Assembly: GCA_036266975.1 (NCBI GenBank)
Contig: DATAWZ010000082.1
Span: 1 to 32,666 of the forward strand
Source: DATAWZ01 sp036266975
GTDB lineage: Bacteria; Actinomycetota; Thermoleophilia; Solirubrobacterales; Solirubrobacteraceae
DNA: 32,666 bases
Reading direction: 5' to 3'
A model generated the notes under the pieces. That model saw only the letters and a program-made list of their open reading frames with translations. It did no database searches and had not been told where the DNA came from. Positions 1 to 8,188 of the stretch are shown in pieces. Within the stretch, counting starts at the first letter, position 1, and every line of letters starts with the position of its first letter. The position numbers were made by a program, and so were the translations under genes.

Positions 1-481
1 CGCTCGCCTTGCACAGGCGCTGCGCGGCCGCCGCGCCGAAGCAGTCGTAGCGGTACTTGGCGATGTCGTGCCGGCGCAGCGGGAGCGAGAAGCCGCCGGC
101 GATGTGTCGGATCGCGTGGTGCGCCCGGCCGTCGACGACCAGGCACAGGTTGACCACGGCGGTGTGCTTGGTCGGCGCGCAGATGATGTCGGTGCTGGTG
201 CCGATGCCGGGCTTGATGCCGTAGCCGTAGGGCTTGTAGTGGGTGTAGGCCAGGAAGGTGCGCTGGTCGTGGTAGAAGCGCCGGTCCAGGCGTACCTGGC
301 GCGCGAGGTCGCCGATCGTCGCCGCGATCAGCAGCGCGCCGACGGCGCCCACGATGAAGCTCTCGACCAGGCGGCGGTCACCGCGCCGGGGCCCCTCGGG
401 GGGATCGACGCCCGGCCGCAGCCGGCGGGGAAGCCAGCCCCAGCGGTCCTGCTCGCCGATCGGTTGCGATTGCGCGCTCAC
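1..481 (-). CDS. Hypothetical single-pass membrane protein (3' end outside window)
   Basis: I do not recognise this family. The GTG start at 481 gives a Pro/Arg-rich cytosolic N-terminus of about 40 residues. One hydrophobic segment follows (about residues 42-60, FIVGAVGALLIAATIG). The rest is an extracytoplasmic-looking domain rich in Tyr and His, with motifs HYKPYGYGIKPGIGTSTD and CAPTKHTAVVNLCLVVDGR and several Cys. The frame stays open to the window edge, so the C-terminus is missing. It starts 12 bases after the stop of the upstream mannosyltransferase on the same strand, so the two are probably co-transcribed and this protein may act at the envelope with it. The start could differ by a few codons because the ribosome-binding sequence is weak. 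Function unknown. Confidence 0.6.
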   Translation of the reverse strand, partial: MSAQSQPIGEQDRWGWLPRRLRPGVDPPEGPRRGDRRLVESFIVGAVGALLIAATIGDLARQVRLDRRFYHDQRTFLAYTHYKPYGYGIKPGIGTSTDIICAPTKHTAVVNLCLVVDGRAHHAIRHIAGGFSLPLRRHDIAKYRYDCFGAAAAQRLCKAS

Positions 482-493
482 ACCGTCACCGCC

Positions 494-1858
494 CTACAGC
501 CTCGGGCTCCATAGGGGCGAGGTCTGGTGCACGATGAACATCGCCTGCACCGCGAGCGTCGCCCACAGCGCACGCCGGTCGCGCCCGACCACGGCCAGCG
601 GGAGCGCCCACATCGTGTACCAGGCGAGCAGCCAGGTGGTGGTGACGACGATGGCGAGCATCGTCCACGCCCCGGCGGCGATCCAGTCGTAGCCGCGCCA
701 GGTGATGAAGAGCAGGTAGAGCACCGCGATCACCAGGCCCAGGCGCAGCAGCGTACGGTCCACCGGGAACACGCCGGGCTTGCCGAAGATGTGCGCGATC
801 TCGTTGGGGAAGCTGTCGCTGGAGACGAACGACTGCTGCCGTCGCAGCGTGGCCGCGAGATTCAGCGAGTGCGACCCGAAGACGATCAGCGAGAACAGGC
901 CCAGCCCGACCGCGACGACGACCGCCCCGATGAGCGGCCCGCGCTTTCGCCGCCCGAGGAACATGAACGGCAGCAGCGCGGCGGCGGTGAGCTTCACCGC
1001 GGCGCCGGCCACGACCCAGCCCGCCCCCTGCGCGTCGCGGTCGCGCAGCGTCAGCCACACGCCGAGCATCATCAGCGCGGCCATCTCCAGGTCGTTGTGG
1101 GCGCCGCCGACGCTGTAGAGGATCGTGATCGGGCTCAGGCCCACGATCGCCGCGGGCAGCCGCGGGTCGCGCCCACGCAACACGGCGCAGCGCCAGACCA
1201 GCCAGACCATGCCCAGGCTCGAGACCACGCCGAGCACCTTCATCGTCCACACGCCGCCGTCCAGCCCGAAGAAGCCGATCGGGTAGGACACGATCGTCCA
1301 TAGCGGCCCGTAGGCGGTCAGGGTCTTCTTCCAGTCCACCCCGACGAAGCGGTAGTCGGCGTCGTGCGGGGCGGCGATCGGCCCGTGCAGGTAGGGGTTG
1401 ATCCCGTGCAGGACGGCGTTTCGCGCGTAGGCCAGGTAGGAGAAGACGTCCTGCGAGAGCATCACCGGCCCGATGAACACGACCACGTGCATCGCGACGA
1501 TCGCCACGATCGTCCAGCGCCGGGAGACGTGGCGCATCAGCAGCAGCGTCACGCCGTAGGCGCCGGCGATGACCAGCAGCGCCGGCAGGAAGGTGTAGTA
1601 GCTCAGCTTGCCGCCGGCGAGCCAGTTCAGGTACGACTCGCGGGTCGGCTGGTCGGGGGCCATCGGCGTGCGGCCGATCGACGCGTCGCCGACGATCAGC
1701 AGCGTCAGCGCGACCATCAGCAGGATCGCCAGCGTCGCCGCGATCGGCCCCCATGCGTCCGCGTTCAGGCGCTCGGTCAGGCTGCGGCGCGTCGACGTGC
1801 GCCCGAGCCCGGCGGCCGGCGAGTCGAGCACAGGAGTGGCCGGAAGGCTGTCGGTCAC
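494..1858 (-). CDS. GT-C family polyprenol-phosphate mannosyltransferase (MptA/MptB-like)
   Basis: Predicted integral membrane glycosyltransferase of 454 residues that would transfer a sugar, in known relatives mannose from polyprenyl-phosphate-mannose, to a glycan or glycolipid on the outer membrane face. It has about a dozen hydrophobic segments spread along its length. The first outer loop carries the GT-C-type acidic motif SQDVFSYLAYAR (Asp137), followed by HGINPYLHGP, and a later SVGGAHNDLEMAAL resembles the GGxHND motif of MptB-like enzymes. Length fits the family. The chosen GTG start (MTDSLPATP) has no good Shine-Dalgarno; a GTG ten codons in is possible. A -10-like TACAGT lies at 1927-1932. 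The gene precedes an unknown membrane protein in a likely operon. The exact acceptor and sugar cannot be told from sequence. Confidence 0.78.
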   Translation of the reverse strand: MTDSLPATPVLDSPAAGLGRTSTRRSLTERLNADAWGPIAATLAILLMVALTLLIVGDASIGRTPMAPDQPTRESYLNWLAGGKLSYYTFLPALLVIAGAYGVTLLLMRHVSRRWTIVAIVAMHVVVFIGPVMLSQDVFSYLAYARNAVLHGINPYLHGPIAAPHDADYRFVGVDWKKTLTAYGPLWTIVSYPIGFFGLDGGVWTMKVLGVVSSLGMVWLVWRCAVLRGRDPRLPAAIVGLSPITILYSVGGAHNDLEMAALMMLGVWLTLRDRDAQGAGWVVAGAAVKLTAAALLPFMFLGRRKRGPLIGAVVVAVGLGLFSLIVFGSHSLNLAATLRRQQSFVSSDSFPNEIAHIFGKPGVFPVDRTLLRLGLVIAVLYLLFITWRGYDWIAAGAWTMLAIVVTTTWLLAWYTMWALPLAVVGRDRRALWATLAVQAMFIVHQTSPLWSPRL

Positions 1859-2007
1859 GCGGGACGGCCAGGAGGGCGGGGACAGGCGCGTCGGTCGGGG
1901 CGGCCGTCAGCCCACGACGGCGCCCCACTGTAGCAACGGGATAGGGGGAAAAGGATGGGTTGCTCCCTCCCTCCGGGGAGCTCCACAGACACAGGATGCT
2001 TCGTCCG

Positions 2008-2916
2008 TCAGCCCTCGGCCGCGGCGAGCGCGTCGAGCAGCAGCGCGGCGGTTTCATCGGCGCACTCGACCTGTGGGCAGTGGCCACACTCCTCGAGGAT
2101 CTCGACGTGCGCGTGCGGGATCGCCTCCTGTACCTTCTCGGCGCCGTTGACGTCGAGCATGCGGTCCTGGCGCCCCCAGATGACCTCCACCGGCACGCGC
2201 ACGTCGTCGAGCACGAACGACGTGGAGAGCTCGGGGCGCATCCGCCGGGCCACGCGCAGGTAGCGGATCGCGGTGCGACGGTCCAGGTAGTGGCCCACGA
2301 AGGTCTGCACCACGTGCCGGTCGACCGCGCGCTGGTCATAGATGGCCATCTCGCGGTAGATGCGCGCGACGATTCCGTGCAGCACGCCGAGTGGGACGCC
2401 CGGCACCTGCAGCGAGGCCTGCAGCAGCGAGAACGTCTCCAGCCGGTAGATCCAGCGGGCCATGTCGAAGCCCGCCGGGGCGATGGCGACGATCCGGCGC
2501 AGCGGCGGGCCGGTGCCCTGCCCGGCGAGCAGCGCGGCCGCGCCGCCGAGCGAGTTGCCGACCAGCACGCTGCCCTGGCCGCGCTCGGCGAAGCGGGTCG
2601 CGGCGGCGCGCGCGAAGGTGACGAGCTGGGGCAGCACCGGCTCGGGCCGGAGCGCGTCGGCACGGGCGAAGCCGGGCATGTCCAGCGCCACGGCGGCGCG
2701 CCCCTCGTGCGCGAGGCGCCCGAGCACCTGGCTCCAGGTGTCGGCCGAGTCGCCGAACCCGTGGAGCAGGACCGCCGTCGGGCCCGTGCCGGGCGCGCGC
2801 AGCACACGCGTCCCGTAGCCCGCGATCACCGCCCGCTCCTGGACGATCAGCGCACCGCGGCGTCCGGGGAGGGCTTGAATCGGCGTCGTGCCGTGCGCGT
2901 GCTCCTCCGACAGCAT
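2008..2916 (-). CDS. Alpha/beta-fold hydrolase
   Basis: A 302-residue alpha/beta hydrolase, probably an ester or C-C bond hydrolase. The oxyanion segment LLHGFGDSADTW lies near residue 50. The nucleophile elbow GNSLGG places Ser122, the acid is Asp251 in WGRQDRM, and the catalytic His279 is in EECGHCPQ, so the triad is complete. A helical cap occupies roughly residues 150-230. I chose the ATG at 2916 because the open frame further upstream runs through the neighbouring divergent promoter and has no hydrolase-like sequence. It has no signal peptide and is probably cytoplasmic. It is divergent from the Cys-rich secreted protein and sits 149 bases upstream of the mannosyltransferase start. Substrate unknown. 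Confidence 0.85.
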   Translation of the reverse strand: MLSEEHAHGTTPIQALPGRRGALIVQERAVIAGYGTRVLRAPGTGPTAVLLHGFGDSADTWSQVLGRLAHEGRAAVALDMPGFARADALRPEPVLPQLVTFARAAATRFAERGQGSVLVGNSLGGAAALLAGQGTGPPLRRIVAIAPAGFDMARWIYRLETFSLLQASLQVPGVPLGVLHGIVARIYREMAIYDQRAVDRHVVQTFVGHYLDRRTAIRYLRVARRMRPELSTSFVLDDVRVPVEVIWGRQDRMLDVNGAEKVQEAIPHAHVEILEECGHCPQVECADETAALLLDALAAAEG

Positions 2917-3013
2917 CGCGGCATCGTACGCACTCCGCCGGCTTGTCGACGCCGCGTCGACAGCGCCGTTCCATAATGTTTGACGCACGAGCCTCGGGGT
3001 ATGCTCGACGCGT

Positions 3014-4033
3014 ATGCGCGCGCGGTGGATCGTGTTCCTCGCGATGTGCGGGGCAATCGTGGGCGTGCTCCCCAGCGGAGCGACCGCCAACGGCAAGAAG
3101 CGCACGGCGTCGAGTGCGACCCCGGCGGTGATCGTCTGTCCTGCGACGACGAAGACCTCGACCGCGACGACGACCACCAACAGCACGCGCAAGGGCGGCC
3201 GCTCGCACGCGGCGAAGGCGACCCATCACCGCAAGCGTCGCCACCACCGCAAGACCAAGCACCAGAAGCGCAAGCCGACCACGCCGCCGTGCGTGCCGCC
3301 CTGCGTGACCCCGGCCGCCCCGTCCACCGCGGTCTGCCACTGCCTGTATCCGCCGGGCACGAGCACGACGATCACCGTCTGCCACTGCGTGGCCCCGACG
3401 GCCACCAGCACCAAGACCATCGTGTGCCGGTGCGTGCCCCCCACGGCCACCGGCACCACGACCGCCGCCTGCCTCCCCCCGCCGTGCATCTTCGCCAGCG
3501 GGACGAGCACGTCGAGCACGAGCTGTCCCACGCCTCCGCCGTGCCCCGTCCCCCTCGGGACGTCGAGCACCGGGGCGACGACCGGCGGGCCGGCCTGCTG
3601 CGTCACGCCCGCGAGCGGGACGACGAGCAGCACCACCTGCCCGGTCCCGCCGCCGTGCGTGCCGCCCGCGACCGAGACGTCCTCGTCGAGCTCGGGCAAC
3701 GTGGTGATCGCCTGCTGCGTGACCGCCGACAGCAGCGGCTCCACCTCGGCGACCGGCGCCTGCCCGGTGCCGCCCCCGTGCACGCCATGCGGGCCGTGCG
3801 TCGTCGCCAACGCGACCGGGGCCGCGAGTGCCGCCTCGACCCCGGCCTGCGTGCCTCCCACCACGACGACGGGCACGACCGCCACCGGCCCGTGCCCGCT
3901 GAGCACGAGCTCGGCGAGCAGCTCTGCCTGCGGACCGCCGCCCTCGCCGCCGCCGTGCGGGGCCCCGTGCACCGCCGGGCGCGCCTGTCCGGACTACTGC
4001 ATCGCTCCGGTCGCGGCGACCAAGCCCAGCTGA
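3014..4033 (+). CDS. Secreted Cys/Pro/Thr-rich repeat protein, no recognised family
   Basis: A 339-residue secreted protein that I cannot assign to a family. Residues 1-25 form a signal peptide (basic MRAR, hydrophobic core, ATA end). Residues about 60-87 are strongly basic with runs of Lys, Arg and His (HHRKRRHHRKTKHQKRK). From residue 93 it consists of about eleven imperfect repeats, each a Cys pair or CPVPPPC unit followed by a Thr/Ser/Gly linker. CxC pairs at 108/110, 123/125 and 138/140 are spaced exactly 15 residues. There are 31 Cys, about 30 in the mature part. Composition suggests a disulfide-rich, possibly glycosylated wall or surface polymer (inference). The antisense strand is also open over much of this length, but the signal peptide and repeat logic favour this strand. 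Start ATG follows a -10-like TATGCT at 3000-3005, so the transcript may be leaderless. Confidence 0.7.
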   Translation: MRARWIVFLAMCGAIVGVLPSGATANGKKRTASSATPAVIVCPATTKTSTATTTTNSTRKGGRSHAAKATHHRKRRHHRKTKHQKRKPTTPPCVPPCVTPAAPSTAVCHCLYPPGTSTTITVCHCVAPTATSTKTIVCRCVPPTATGTTTAACLPPPCIFASGTSTSSTSCPTPPPCPVPLGTSSTGATTGGPACCVTPASGTTSSTTCPVPPPCVPPATETSSSSSGNVVIACCVTADSSGSTSATGACPVPPPCTPCGPCVVANATGAASAASTPACVPPTTTTGTTATGPCPLSTSSASSSACGPPPSPPPCGAPCTAGRACPDYCIAPVAATKPS

Positions 4034-4313
4034 TATCGACGACAGAACCCTGCAAAACGGCCGAAGTTCGACCGAAGGCGCACCCGTCCCGCCGCCCGCG
4101 ACGTTCTCCGCCGACTGCTCACCCTTCGATGCTGGGTCCTGCTCAAGTACCCGTTCCTTCGGGCGTCGCATCCTCGACCTCGGCCCCTGCGGCTACCCGC
4201 AGCGCCAGACTCGCGTTCAGCGTACCGGGCCCACCGGCCACATCGTCTAGTAGCAGGCCCAGCCGGCGGGGCAGCCCGTGCCGTGGCACGAGCTGCCCCT
4301 GGGCCGTGCGCGC
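4034..4313. other. Intergenic spacer between convergent genes
   Basis: No convincing gene is seen in these 280 bases between two convergent secreted-protein genes. Frames are open on the plus strand but show no start with a ribosome site and no recognisable domain. A strong hairpin at its right end (4268-4299) is listed separately. Confidence 0.5.
4268..4299. terminator. Long GC hairpin, candidate bidirectional terminator
   Basis: Arms 4268-4282 (GGGGCAGCCCGTGCC) and 4285-4299 (GGCACGAGCTGCCCC) pair over 15 positions with one mismatch and only two central bases. It lies 14 bases past the stop of the minus-strand hydrolase and downstream of the plus-strand Cys-rich gene. There is no U-tract on either strand, so termination is inferred from position and stem strength only. 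Confidence 0.5.
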
Positions 4314-5501
4314 CTACAGACCGTTAGCGGTCAGCCAGGCGCTCATCTGCGAGACGAGCGTCGGGAACGTCCGCTCGAGCGTCACCGCGTGCCCGCTGCC
4401 GGGCAGCGTGATGTCGGTGACCTTGGGCGACTCGCTGTAGAGGAGCTCCTGGAGCGACCACCACGGCGTGCCGATGATGTAGTTGGCGTCCTGCGTCCCC
4501 CACACGTAGGCGACCGGCACCTTGATCGTCCCGATGTTCAACGCATCCACCGCGACGGCGTTGAGGATCGAGAGGATGTCCCCGCACGGGTCGTTGGTCC
4601 GCATCGCGGTCGCCGCCGCCTCGACGTTCGGCGCCGCGTTGGCGAACATCAGGGCGTCGAAGCCAGCCGCGCTCTGCCCATAGCTGGCGTAGTCGCTGCC
4701 CTGTCCGCCGACCTGCGTGGTCCCTCCGGTGACGCATTGCGCGCCGTCCTCCCCGAAGGCGGTCAGCGCCCCCGGCGAGTAGCTCTGGTCGGCCCAGTCC
4801 ATCACCGCCAGGGCGTTGATGTCCCGGAACGAGTAGGCCTCGATCTCGGCCAGCTCGCCGCCGGCCGAATGGCCGGCCAGGCCGACGCGCGAGAAGCCGA
4901 TCGGCGCGGCACCGCCACCGGCGCCGTAGGCGCCGCTGCGCAGGTCCTGCACGATCTGGTGCAGGATCGACGCCTGGCCGCCGACGCAGCTCGCCGCCCC
5001 CGAGGGAATCGACGAAGCGCCGTAGCCCAGGCGATCGATGACCGCGGAGGCATGGCCCAGGTTGGCCTCGCTGGTCGCGTAGTCGTAGCCCGGAACCGCG
5101 GTGAAGTTCCAGAACCACGCGCCGAACCCGAGCCCGTGGGCGTAGAGCGTCACGCCCGCCGGGGTGGTCGAGGGCGGCAGGATCAGCGTCCCGGCGATCG
5201 TGTACTGCTTGCCGTCGGTCCCGCACGGCACCTGCGAGGTGTTCGTGTTGACGACCGAGAACGTGACCGGGATCTCGCGCACCGTCGGCGTCGCCGGCGC
5301 CGGGGTCGGCGCGGGCGTCGGCGAGGTGGTCTTCTTCTTCTTCTTCTTGTGCGACTTGTGCTTGTGCGACTTGGTCGCGGCGTGGGTCTTCTTCCTGTGG
5401 TGAGCGCCCGCCGCGAGGGCCCCACCCGGGATCAGCATCAGAGTCAAGACGACGGCCATCGGCACGATCGTGCCCACGGTCCGTCGTACGGTCGTAGTCA
5501 T
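4314..5501 (-). CDS. Secreted chlorophyllase/lipase-like alpha/beta hydrolase
   Basis: A 395-residue exported hydrolase. ATG at 5501 is preceded by GGAGG at good spacing, and residues 1-32 form a signal peptide (VLTLMLIPGGALAAGA). Residues 34-57 are a Lys/His-rich stretch including six consecutive Lys, followed by a Pro/Thr/Ala linker to about residue 73. The catalytic domain has oxyanion region YAHGLGFGAW, nucleophile Ser212 in GHSAGG, Asp338 in WGTQDANY and His371 in GSGHAV, a complete triad. Pairs of Cys (93, 172, 256, 306) suggest disulfides outside the cell. It resembles chlorophyllase/PET-hydrolase-like or platelet-activating-factor acetylhydrolase-like enzymes; the substrate cannot be named. 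The codons for the Lys run form a TTC triplet tract (5331-5348) on the plus strand. Confidence 0.83.
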   Translation of the reverse strand: MTTTVRRTVGTIVPMAVVLTLMLIPGGALAAGAHHRKKTHAATKSHKHKSHKKKKKKTTSPTPAPTPAPATPTVREIPVTFSVVNTNTSQVPCGTDGKQYTIAGTLILPPSTTPAGVTLYAHGLGFGAWFWNFTAVPGYDYATSEANLGHASAVIDRLGYGASSIPSGAASCVGGQASILHQIVQDLRSGAYGAGGGAAPIGFSRVGLAGHSAGGELAEIEAYSFRDINALAVMDWADQSYSPGALTAFGEDGAQCVTGGTTQVGGQGSDYASYGQSAAGFDALMFANAAPNVEAAATAMRTNDPCGDILSILNAVAVDALNIGTIKVPVAYVWGTQDANYIIGTPWWSLQELLYSESPKVTDITLPGSGHAVTLERTFPTLVSQMSAWLTANGL

Positions 5502-5585
5502 TCTCCGTTTCCTCCGTCGTGTGGTACTTCGAAGGGCTAGACGCCCTACGCGAAGGATCCTTCCCGGCCAGTGGGCTGACAACCC

Positions 5586-6710
5586 TCAGTCGAGCTCGAG
5601 CGGCATGATCAGCCGCACGCACCAGCGCCCGCCGGCCTCGGGCCCGAACTCGACCAGCGCGCCGTGCTGGAGCGCCTCCAGCGCCGCGAGCTTGAGGCCC
5701 ATTCCCGCGCCTCGCCGCGCGACGTCCACGCCGTCGTTGGCCACCTGCAGGACGAGCGCGTCCCCGCGCCGCGCCACGGCGATGTCGATGCCCGAGGGGC
5801 GAGCGTGCTTGCGGGCGTTGCGCACCGCTTCGGCGAGCACGTTCTGGGCCACTCCCTCGTACCGCGTCGGCAGCTCCACGCCGGACTCCCACTGGGGACG
5901 CAGGCCGAGGTCGGGGTGCTCGGCGGACAGGCGCTCGAGCTCGGTGGCCAGCCGGCGCCCGCCGGCGGCGCGCACGGGCTCGAGCGGACGCTGCATCGCC
6001 GCCCTGACCTCCTGAGCTGCCTGCTGGACCTCGAGCAGGCAGCGTTCGCGGTCCTCCTCGGTGAGCGCCTCGCCCGAGCCGAGCGCGAGCGAGACCGCGA
6101 ACAGCCGCTGGATCACGCTCTCGTGCAGCTCGCGCGCGAGCGCGATGCGCTCGCCCAGCGAGCGCGCGCGATCCTGGGTGTGGGTGGCGATCCGCGCCGA
6201 GGCGGCGAGGCCGGCGACCTTGCCGAGCGTCCACAGTGTGTGCCGCTCGGTGTCGCTCAGCGGCCCGTCCTGCTCACGCTCGGCGATCAGCACCCCGAAC
6301 CACAGGCCGCTGGCCGACATCGGCGTGCAGACCAGGTTGCGCGGGCGCAGCGCGGCGACGATCTCGGCCGGGATCTGCGCCTCGAAGCGCTCGTGGGCCT
6401 CGACCACGCAGTCGCCCGCGAGCGCCGCCCGGGCGAGTGGGACGTTGACCGTCGAGACCGGCGTGGTCTCGAAGACCTCCAGCGGCACGTCGTGCGAGCC
6501 GACCGCGCGCACCTCGCGCCGGGCGTCGTCCCACAGGAAGATCACCGCTCGACGCAGGTGGGCCAGCCGGCACGTGGCATCGCACAGGCTGTCGTAGAAG
6601 TCGGTTGACTGCGGCGTGGCCGTCTCGACCTCGGCGAGCAGGCCCATGAAGACGCCGAGCGCCTCGACCGGCTCCCAGGGCAGGGTCGCCGCCCCGGGCG
6701 GCGTGCTCAC
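5586..6710 (-). CDS. GAF-domain sensor histidine kinase (HisKA_3 type, NarL-family partner expected)
   Basis: A 374-residue cytosolic two-component kinase. A GAF-like sensor domain spans about residues 30-175. The dimerisation/phospho-acceptor helix is LARELHESVIQRLFAVSLAL, with His196 as the phosphorylated residue, typical of HisKA_3 kinases. The ATP-binding domain shows an N-box (Glu294/Asn298), NDG at 325-327 and a GAGMGL glycine loop at 334-339. There are no transmembrane segments, so it should sense a soluble signal. Its GTG start at 6710 overlaps the TGA stop of signal peptidase I in a GTGA arrangement, which fixes the start and implies translational coupling. No response regulator is adjacent, so the partner must be elsewhere. 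Confidence 0.88.
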   Translation of the reverse strand: MSTPPGAATLPWEPVEALGVFMGLLAEVETATPQSTDFYDSLCDATCRLAHLRRAVIFLWDDARREVRAVGSHDVPLEVFETTPVSTVNVPLARAALAGDCVVEAHERFEAQIPAEIVAALRPRNLVCTPMSASGLWFGVLIAEREQDGPLSDTERHTLWTLGKVAGLAASARIATHTQDRARSLGERIALARELHESVIQRLFAVSLALGSGEALTEEDRERCLLEVQQAAQEVRAAMQRPLEPVRAAGGRRLATELERLSAEHPDLGLRPQWESGVELPTRYEGVAQNVLAEAVRNARKHARPSGIDIAVARRGDALVLQVANDGVDVARRGAGMGLKLAALEALQHGALVEFGPEAGGRWCVRLIMPLELD

Positions 6711-7318
6711 GGGAAGCCGATGCGGTCGGGGGGCCAGTAGGTCAGGAAGGCCTCCCCCACGATCCAGCTGCGCGGGACCGGGCCCCAGAAGCGGCTGTCG
6801 TCCGAGTCGCCGCGGTTGTCGCCCATGACGAAGTACTCGCCCTTGGGGATGCGGATCGTCACCGGCAGGTTGCAACCGTCGCCCTGCCCGCACGGAGTGA
6901 TGTAGGGCTCGTGGGTGATCTCCTTGCCGTTGATCACCGGGTGCCCGTCGCGGACCGAGAGGGTCTGCCCGGGCAGACCCTCGATCCGCTTGATGAAGTA
7001 GTCGCTCGCCTCGTGGTGGATCGACCGGGGACAGGGCTCGTCGCCCGGGACCGCGACGGCGCAGATCAGCTCGCTCGGCGGGTGCAGCACGACGATGTCG
7101 CCGCGCTCGGGCGAGCGCAGGTCGTAGATGAAGCGGTTGACGAGCACCCGCTGGCCGGGGATGAGCGTCGGCTCCATCGACCCACTCGGGATCTTGAACG
7201 GCTTGATCACCTCGGCCTGGACGCCTTCGGCGATCCCGATGGCCAAGCCCACGATGAGCAGCACCTCGAGGAGCGCCGCCAATCGCCGCGGCATGACTCG
7301 AGCGAGCGCGGCGCGCAT
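6707..7318 (-). CDS. lepB: Signal peptidase I
   Basis: A 203-residue membrane-anchored protease that removes signal peptides from exported proteins. One N-terminal membrane segment (about residues 13-31) precedes the S26 catalytic core: Ser47 in PSGSMEPTL, Lys110 in YFIKRIEGLPGQTL, and the conserved GDNRGDSDDSRFWGPV box near residue 170. An inserted segment with two Cys (PSELICAVAVPGDEPCPRS) lies before the Lys box, as in many actinobacterial forms. It is a plausible processing enzyme for the secreted proteins of this window, though it surely serves the whole cell. It is the upstream gene of a coupled pair with the GAF histidine kinase. Confidence 0.95.
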   Translation of the reverse strand: MRAALARVMPRRLAALLEVLLIVGLAIGIAEGVQAEVIKPFKIPSGSMEPTLIPGQRVLVNRFIYDLRSPERGDIVVLHPPSELICAVAVPGDEPCPRSIHHEASDYFIKRIEGLPGQTLSVRDGHPVINGKEITHEPYITPCGQGDGCNLPVTIRIPKGEYFVMGDNRGDSDDSRFWGPVPRSWIVGEAFLTYWPPDRIGFP

Positions 7319-7342
7319 TCTCCTCAGGGTAGCCGTCTGCGA

Positions 7343-8188
7343 TCAGCGGACCGCCACGCGCTGGTAGCGCCACACCGCGAGCGGCACCGTGACCACGAGC
7401 AGGACCACACACCACAGCGCCGCCGCGAGCACGGGGTGCATCAGCTCCCAGGAGGCGTGCCGCGGGATCAGATCGGGGTTCTGAAACAGGTGGCGCGCCG
7501 CGGTGATCATCGCGCTCAGCGGGTTCCACTGCGCGACCGCGCGCAGCCCCGACGGCAGGCTGGTGAGGGGCACGAACGAGTTGGCGATGAAGGTGAGCGG
7601 GAACATGGTCAGGAAGGCCATGCCCTGCGCGGCGTCCGGGGCCCGCACGAGCGTGCCGAGCAGGACGCCGACCCAGCTCATCGCGTAGGCGAACAGCAGC
7701 AGCAACGCGTAGGCGCCGATCACCGCGCCGGGAGCGCCGTGCACGTGCCAGCCCACGATCAGGCCGCTGACCGACAGGACGGCGAGCGCCAGCGCGCTCG
7801 CGACCAGGTCGGCGCCGGTGCGCCCGAGCAGGATCGCCGCCCGCGCGGTGGGCAGCGAGCGAAACCGCTCGACGGCGCCGGTGCGCAGGTCCTCGGCGAT
7901 GCTCACCGCCGAGCCGGCGCTCGCGAACGCGAGCGACTGGACGAAGATGCCGGCCATCAGGAAGTCCTGGTAATGGCCGCCGGGGACGTGGATCGCCTTA
8001 CCGAACACGTATACGAACAGCAGGACGAACATGATCGGCTGCAGCGTCACGTCGATCAGCTTCTCGGGCACGTAGCGCACGTGCGTGAGGTTGCGCCGCG
8101 TCAGCGTGCACGCGTCCGCCGCGGCCCAGCGCAGGCGCCCGCGCACCCCGCTCACCGTCGCCGGGCTGGGGAGTGCCATCGTGCTCAT
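7343..8188 (-). CDS. ABC-2 type transporter permease (DrrB-like)
   Basis: A 281-residue integral membrane subunit of an ABC-2 exporter with about six hydrophobic segments. The N-terminal motif TLTRRNLTHVRYVPEKLIDV and the EDLRTGAVERFRSLP segment are typical of daunorubicin-resistance DrrB-type permeases, which export lipophilic drugs or lipids. Its ATG overlaps the ATPase stop by four bases (ATGA), so the two subunits are translated together. The operon is divergent from a TetR regulator with an operator array between them, which suggests inducible efflux. The actual substrate is unknown. Confidence 0.9.
   Translation of the reverse strand: MSTMALPSPATVSGVRGRLRWAAADACTLTRRNLTHVRYVPEKLIDVTLQPIMFVLLFVYVFGKAIHVPGGHYQDFLMAGIFVQSLAFASAGSAVSIAEDLRTGAVERFRSLPTARAAILLGRTGADLVASALALAVLSVSGLIVGWHVHGAPGAVIGAYALLLLFAYAMSWVGVLLGTLVRAPDAAQGMAFLTMFPLTFIANSFVPLTSLPSGLRAVAQWNPLSAMITAARHLFQNPDLIPRHASWELMHPVLAAALWCVVLLVVTVPLAVWRYQRVAVR

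Noticed and set aside
486..2807. Long open frame (773 codons) on the minus strand
   Set aside because: Arg/Pro/Ala-rich shadow of the mannosyltransferase and hydrolase genes in another frame; no domain and no sensible start.
2945..2961. GTCGAC-N5-GTCGAC in a divergent promoter
   Set aside because: Each hexamer is self-palindromic and common in GC-rich DNA; with only two copies I cannot separate it from chance.
3226..3972. Gly/Val/Thr-rich minus-strand frame opposite the Cys-rich gene
   Set aside because: Starts and ends without ribosome site and mirrors the repeats; the plus strand has a signal peptide. Kept only as an alternative to be tested.
2980..4440. Long plus-strand frame overlapping the Cys-rich protein and the spacer
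   Set aside because: Composition typical of an out-of-frame read (His/Asp/Arg-rich), runs antisense into the hydrolase, no signal peptide.
5331..5348. TTC triplet microsatellite
   Set aside because: Encodes the poly-Lys segment of the secreted hydrolase; a coding low-complexity tract, with no evidence of phase variation.
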